A stretch of 9,949 nucleotides of DNA from contig JAERMP010000103.1 of the NCBI GenBank assembly GCA_016844515.1, forward strand, positions 1-9,949, given 5' to 3'. Under the pieces are notes generated by a model, which was not told the origin of the DNA, did not search any database, and worked only from the letters and a program-made list of their open reading frames with translations. Made by a program: the position numbers and the translations under genes. Position 1 is the stretch's first letter; every line of letters starts with the position of its first letter. Of the stretch, positions 9,601-9,949 are shown piece after piece. Source of the stretch: Thermoleophilia bacterium (GTDB taxonomy: Bacteria > Actinomycetota > Thermoleophilia > Gaiellales > Gaiellaceae).

Positions 9601-9949
9601 CCGCCGATGTAGGACATCTCGACCTTGCGCAGGCTCGAGGTCTCTTCGGTGCGGAGCTCGGAGTAGCGGTCCGTCCGTCGCTCCCACACCGCCTTGATCG
9701 CTGCGTCGAGCTCCTCGTCCGTCGCTCCGGAGCGGAGAATCGCTCGCAGGTCGTGGCCGCGCACCGCGAACAGGCAGGTGTAGAGCTTTCCGTCGGCCGA
9801 GAGCCGCGCGCGCGTACAGTCGCCGCAGAAGGGCTGGGTCACGGATGCGATCACGCCGATCTCTCCTGCCCCATCGCGGTAGCGGTAGCGCTGCGCGACT
9901 TCACCGCGATACGCGGCCTCGACCGGCTCGAGCGGGAACTCCGCCCCTA
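9597..9949 (-). CDS. moaA: GTP 3',8-cyclase MoaA, C-terminal part (runs off right edge)
   Basis: The last 116 residues of the radical-SAM enzyme that starts molybdopterin synthesis by converting GTP to 3',8-cyclo-GTP (3',8-cH2GTP). Seen here are [20 protein letters not shown] and [13 protein letters not shown], which carry the three cysteines (C-x2-C-x13-C) of the second, GTP-binding [4Fe-4S] cluster. The protein ends in the Gly-Gly tail (SYIGG) that MoaA needs for activity. The reading frame is open to the window edge; the radical-SAM CxxxCxxC motif lies outside. The stop overlaps the start of the GNAT gene by 4 nt. Confidence 0.95.
   Translation of the reverse strand, partial: GAEFPLEPVEAAYRGEVAQRYRYRDGAGEIGVIASVTQPFCGDCTRARLSADGKLYTCLFAVRGHDLRAILRSGATDEELDAAIKAVWERRTDRYSELRTEETSSLRKVEMSYIGG

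Overview
The window is high-GC DNA, densely packed with genes that nearly all read leftward (- strand). It looks like an actinomycetote. The strongest pointer is a phosphatidylinositol (PI) pathway built from an actinobacterial-type inositol-1-phosphate synthase and a PgsA1-like phosphatidylinositol-phosphate synthase. The mix with a pyruvate:ferredoxin oxidoreductase would suit a Thermoleophilia/Gaiellales-like lineage, but that placement is inference. Four junctions in the window use a 4-nt ATGA/GTGA stop/start overlap, so translational coupling is the local style.

Layout. Positions 1-3111 (all -) hold a PI-lipid operon read right to left: a PAP2/Aur1-like membrane phosphatase, a CDP-alcohol phosphatidyltransferase (PIP synthase), inositol-1-phosphate synthase (Ino1), and the start of a small membrane protein cut by the window edge. 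The Ino1 frame is open upstream through two ribbon-helix-helix (RHH) DNA-binding domains. Copies of a GTGCTAGCAC palindrome sit exactly over the start of that RHH-Ino1 frame. This reads as an enzyme that may regulate its own operon, analogous in architecture to PutA.

Positions 3112-3489 hold no gene. They are almost filled by two successive imperfect palindromes of about 168 bp. These share terminal sequence (TAGATG-TTGA), have TA at both outer edges and a hairpin at the centre: a small foldback/MITE-like family.

Positions 3490-8045 (-) are a two-gene operon: a full-length pyruvate:ferredoxin/flavodoxin oxidoreductase (nifJ), overlapped by 4 nt by a dihydroorotate-dehydrogenase-like flavoprotein that lacks the usual orotate-binding signature. 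Divergently, at about 8186-9090 (+), lies an EamA/DMT transporter whose first helix is in a different frame from the rest, with a stretch missing; it is probably a pseudogene. The right end (-) holds the C-terminal part of MoaA (molybdenum cofactor synthesis), overlapped by a GNAT acetyltransferase.

How the parts work together. Ino1 makes inositol-1-phosphate from glucose-6-phosphate, PIP synthase joins it to CDP-diacylglycerol, and the PAP2 protein is a good candidate for the phosphatase that turns PI-phosphate into PI. The tandem RHH module and its operator-like repeats suggest feedback control of this route at the DNA level.
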